A DNA stretch of 7,822 bases, from positions 1 through 7,822 of the forward strand of contig JANYAJ010000349.1 of NCBI GenBank assembly GCA_025361385.1, given 5' to 3'. Below the pieces are notes generated by a model that saw nothing but the letters and a program-made list of their open reading frames with translations, did no database searches and had not been told where the DNA came from. This DNA comes from Nitrospira sp. GTDB lineage: Bacteria > Nitrospirota > Nitrospiria > Nitrospirales > Nitrospiraceae. The position numbers and the translations under genes are program-made. This document shows positions 6,421 through 7,822 of the stretch, piece by piece. The number at the start of each line of letters is the position of its first letter. The first letter of the stretch is position 1.

Positions 6421-7128
6421 ATGCAATTGAAGGGGAAAGTCGTATTGATAGCCGGAGGGTCCGGGGCACTCGGCCAAACGGTCATGCCGGTATTTGCCCG
6501 GGCGGGCGCTCGGGTCATTACGGCAGATCGAAATCCATCGTCGGCCCAGGTCGCAAACAGGTCCGCGATGAAGGCCGATGTGGCGGACGAAGCCGATGTG
6601 CAGCGTCTCGTGAAGGATGTGATCCGGGAGACTGGCCGCATCGATGCGCTCGTCAATCTGGTCGGTGGCTTTGCCATGGGGCGAGTGGAGGAGACGGATG
6701 CGGCCCTCTGGCAGCGGATGCTGACGATGAACGTGACGGCGGCCTTTCTACTCTCAAAAGCCGTGCTCCCCCATATGGTGGAACGAGGGGCCGGCCGTAT
6801 TGTGCATGTGGCAGCCTGGGCAGCCGTCGAACCGTTCCCGGGAGCCGCTGCCTATATTGTCTCCAAGTCGAGCCTCCTCGCGCTGATCAAAGTGCTGGCG
6901 CTGGAGCTGAGCGGGTCCGGGGTGACCGTCAACGGGGTACTGCCCAACACCATTGATACACCGGCCAACCGCGCAAGCATGCCCCAGACCGATCCGTCAA
7001 CCTGGACGAAGCCGGAATCCATTGCCGAGACACTGCTCTTTCTCGTCTCTGAAGCAGCCGGCCAGATCAGTGGAGCCGCCATCCCAGTCGGGACACGAGT
7101 CGGTACGAAGGCTGCGGACAGGTCATAG
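6421..7128 (+). CDS. Classical-fold SDR oxidoreductase lacking the catalytic serine
   Basis: This 235-residue protein has the short-chain dehydrogenase/reductase fold. The cofactor loop is GGSGALG at 12-18. ADR at 35-37 ends the second strand, and DV at 53-54 fits the adenine pocket. VNLVGG at 78-83 stands in place of NNAG. The active site keeps Tyr145 and Lys149 (YIVSK). The usual Ser, twelve residues before the Tyr, is Ala132 (HVAAWAA, codon 6814-6816). Some SDRs, such as dihydropteridine reductase-like proteins, also lack this Ser, so the enzyme may still be active on an activated substrate. The usual C-terminal elements (VNGVLPNTIDTP and GQISGAAIPVG) are present. The FabG label an automated pipeline might give should be treated with caution. 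It begins 27 bases after the Rieske fusion and ends 16 bases before the next gene, so it is very likely co-transcribed. A carbonyl reduction or dihydrodiol/dihydropteridine role is inferred. Confidence 0.88.
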   Translation: MQLKGKVVLIAGGSGALGQTVMPVFARAGARVITADRNPSSAQVANRSAMKADVADEADVQRLVKDVIRETGRIDALVNLVGGFAMGRVEETDAALWQRMLTMNVTAAFLLSKAVLPHMVERGAGRIVHVAAWAAVEPFPGAAAYIVSKSSLLALIKVLALELSGSGVTVNGVLPNTIDTPANRASMPQTDPSTWTKPESIAETLLFLVSEAAGQISGAAIPVGTRVGTKAADRS

Positions 7129-7144
7129 GGAGGGAGATTCGATC

Positions 7145-7567
7145 ATGTCTGGTTCGGATTCGGGACGTTCGCATGTGGACCAACTCCGCCTCGCGCTACT
7201 GCGTTTGCATAAAGCCTTGCTGGACGACGAACGTGTGTCCTATGAGCGAGTGTACGGACGCATCGCATCCAACGGCGAATTCCTCCAGCTCCTGCTGGGC
7301 CATGCGTGGTTTTCCTGGTTGCGTCCCTTGTCTCAATTGGTGGTCAGGCTTGATGAACTCGTTGAAGCGGAGGGGTCATTTGACGGCCCGGAGGCTGCCA
7401 TCTTCATGGCATCGGTCCGAACACTTCTGACTCCGTCGGAAGAGGGAACCGGATTCGACAAACACTATTATGATGCTCTTCAACGAGGGGCTGATGTGGT
7501 GTTGGCGCATGCGGCGGTCAGAGCAATGCTCCAGCAGCCGTTGTCCAACAAGAAGGGATTCAAATGA
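7145..7567 (+). CDS. Conserved-looking helical protein of unknown function
   Basis: I do not recognise a named domain in this 140-residue protein. It looks almost wholly alpha-helical. Helix 1 is about 11-30 (DQLRLALLRLHKALLDDER). A Tyr/Arg-rich turn (VSYERVYGRI) follows. A hydrophobic Trp-rich segment comes next (LLLGHAWFSWLRPLSQLVVRLDELVE, about 49-74). Further helices contain MASVRTLLTP and ADVVLAHAAVRAMLQQ. There are no cysteines, signal peptide or membrane segment. Histidines occur at 10, 22, 53, 108 and 124, too scattered to call a hemerythrin or other metal site. The start at 7145 is supported by AGGGAG at 7131-7136, eight bases upstream. The frame is open further upstream, but that stretch overlaps the SDR gene. 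Its stop overlaps the ATG of the next gene (ATGA, 7564-7567), so translation of the two is probably coupled. A partner or regulator of the VOC protein is a positional guess. Confidence 0.8.
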   Translation: MSGSDSGRSHVDQLRLALLRLHKALLDDERVSYERVYGRIASNGEFLQLLLGHAWFSWLRPLSQLVVRLDELVEAEGSFDGPEAAIFMASVRTLLTPSEEGTGFDKHYYDALQRGADVVLAHAAVRAMLQQPLSNKKGFK

Positions 7568-7822
7568 AAGCACACTATCTCGGACACGTCGTGTTCTATG
7601 TGAAGGATCTCGAGCGGTCGTTGGCGTTCTATCGTGACTTGCTGGGATTTCAGGAAGTGGGCCGGATCTTCAACGGAGCTGCCGCCGCACTGACATCGGG
7701 CCGCACGCATCATGAGTTGCTCTTGATCCAGGTCGGTGACGCGCCGGGTCCTCCTGCCGGAAGGCGTCGAGGTCTTTATCACATCGGCATTAAGGTCGGA
7801 GACAGTCTCGACGAGTTGCGCG
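7564..7822 (+). CDS. VOC-family protein (glyoxalase / extradiol dioxygenase-like), 3'-truncated by window edge
   Basis: Eighty-six residues are visible before the window ends in mid-codon. The N-terminal GHVVFYVKDLERSLAFYRDLLGF is a textbook first vicinal-oxygen-chelate motif. Likely metal ligands are His8 on the first strand, Glu51 (HHELLLIQVG), and His73 opening the second module (LYHIGIKV). Members include glyoxalase I, extradiol ring-cleaving dioxygenases, fosfomycin-resistance proteins and epimerases; the visible part does not separate these. A ring-cleavage or glyoxalase role would fit beside the redox genes but is not shown. The ATG overlaps the upstream stop by four bases, with AAGAAGGG just before it as a ribosome site. 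This supports translational coupling and membership of the cluster that begins at 5287. Confidence 0.88.
   Translation, partial: MKAHYLGHVVFYVKDLERSLAFYRDLLGFQEVGRIFNGAAAALTSGRTHHELLLIQVGDAPGPPAGRRRGLYHIGIKVGDSLDELR

Overview
The window is a compact, moderately GC-rich bacterial stretch with every convincing gene on the + strand. It holds nine genes (two cut by the window edges) and one gene broken by a single in-frame stop. No RNA genes, CRISPR array, insertion sequence or origin was seen. The organism cannot be fixed from the sequence. Strong Shine-Dalgarno sites (AGGAGG-type) before nearly every gene, and the mix of redox genes with small periplasmic proteins, would suit an environmental chemolithotroph or a proteobacterium. 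A Nitrospira-like origin is my impression of the protein styles, not a demonstrated fact.

Region 1 (1-2316) is aromatic alcohol oxidation. It starts inside the flavoprotein subunit of a p-cresol methylhydroxylase (pchF-like), with the tyrosine that would carry covalent FAD intact. A zinc-dependent aryl-alcohol dehydrogenase of the benzyl-alcohol (XylB/AreB) type follows. Together they could take p-cresol to 4-hydroxybenzyl alcohol and 4-hydroxybenzaldehyde. The cytochrome c subunit the flavoprotein needs is not downstream, so it must lie upstream of the window or elsewhere.

Region 2 (2317-4432) holds three unrelated small genes. The first is an exported protein of unknown function built from two copies of a beta-rich domain of about 60 residues. 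The second is an atypical SDR (NAD(P)-binding, NmrA/YwnB-like). The third is a secreted SnoaL-like 'ester cyclase' whose reading frame is interrupted by one TGA in the middle of its signal peptide. Its strong ribosome site, its signal peptide cleavage site and all of its mature domain are otherwise intact.

Region 3 (4433-7822) is a run of redox genes. A protein carrying two CDGSH iron-sulfur motifs around a divergent ferredoxin-like motif comes first. After a 161-base gap there is a tight cluster: a Rieske ferredoxin fused to a flavodoxin-like NAD(P)H:FMN reductase, an SDR lacking the usual catalytic serine, an unrecognised helical protein, and a VOC (glyoxalase/dioxygenase-like) protein whose ATG overlaps the previous stop. 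Spacings of 27 bases, 16 bases and a 4-base overlap support one transcript from 5287 on. The parts suggest a soluble electron-transfer and carbonyl or aromatic metabolism module. The substrate cannot be read from the sequence.
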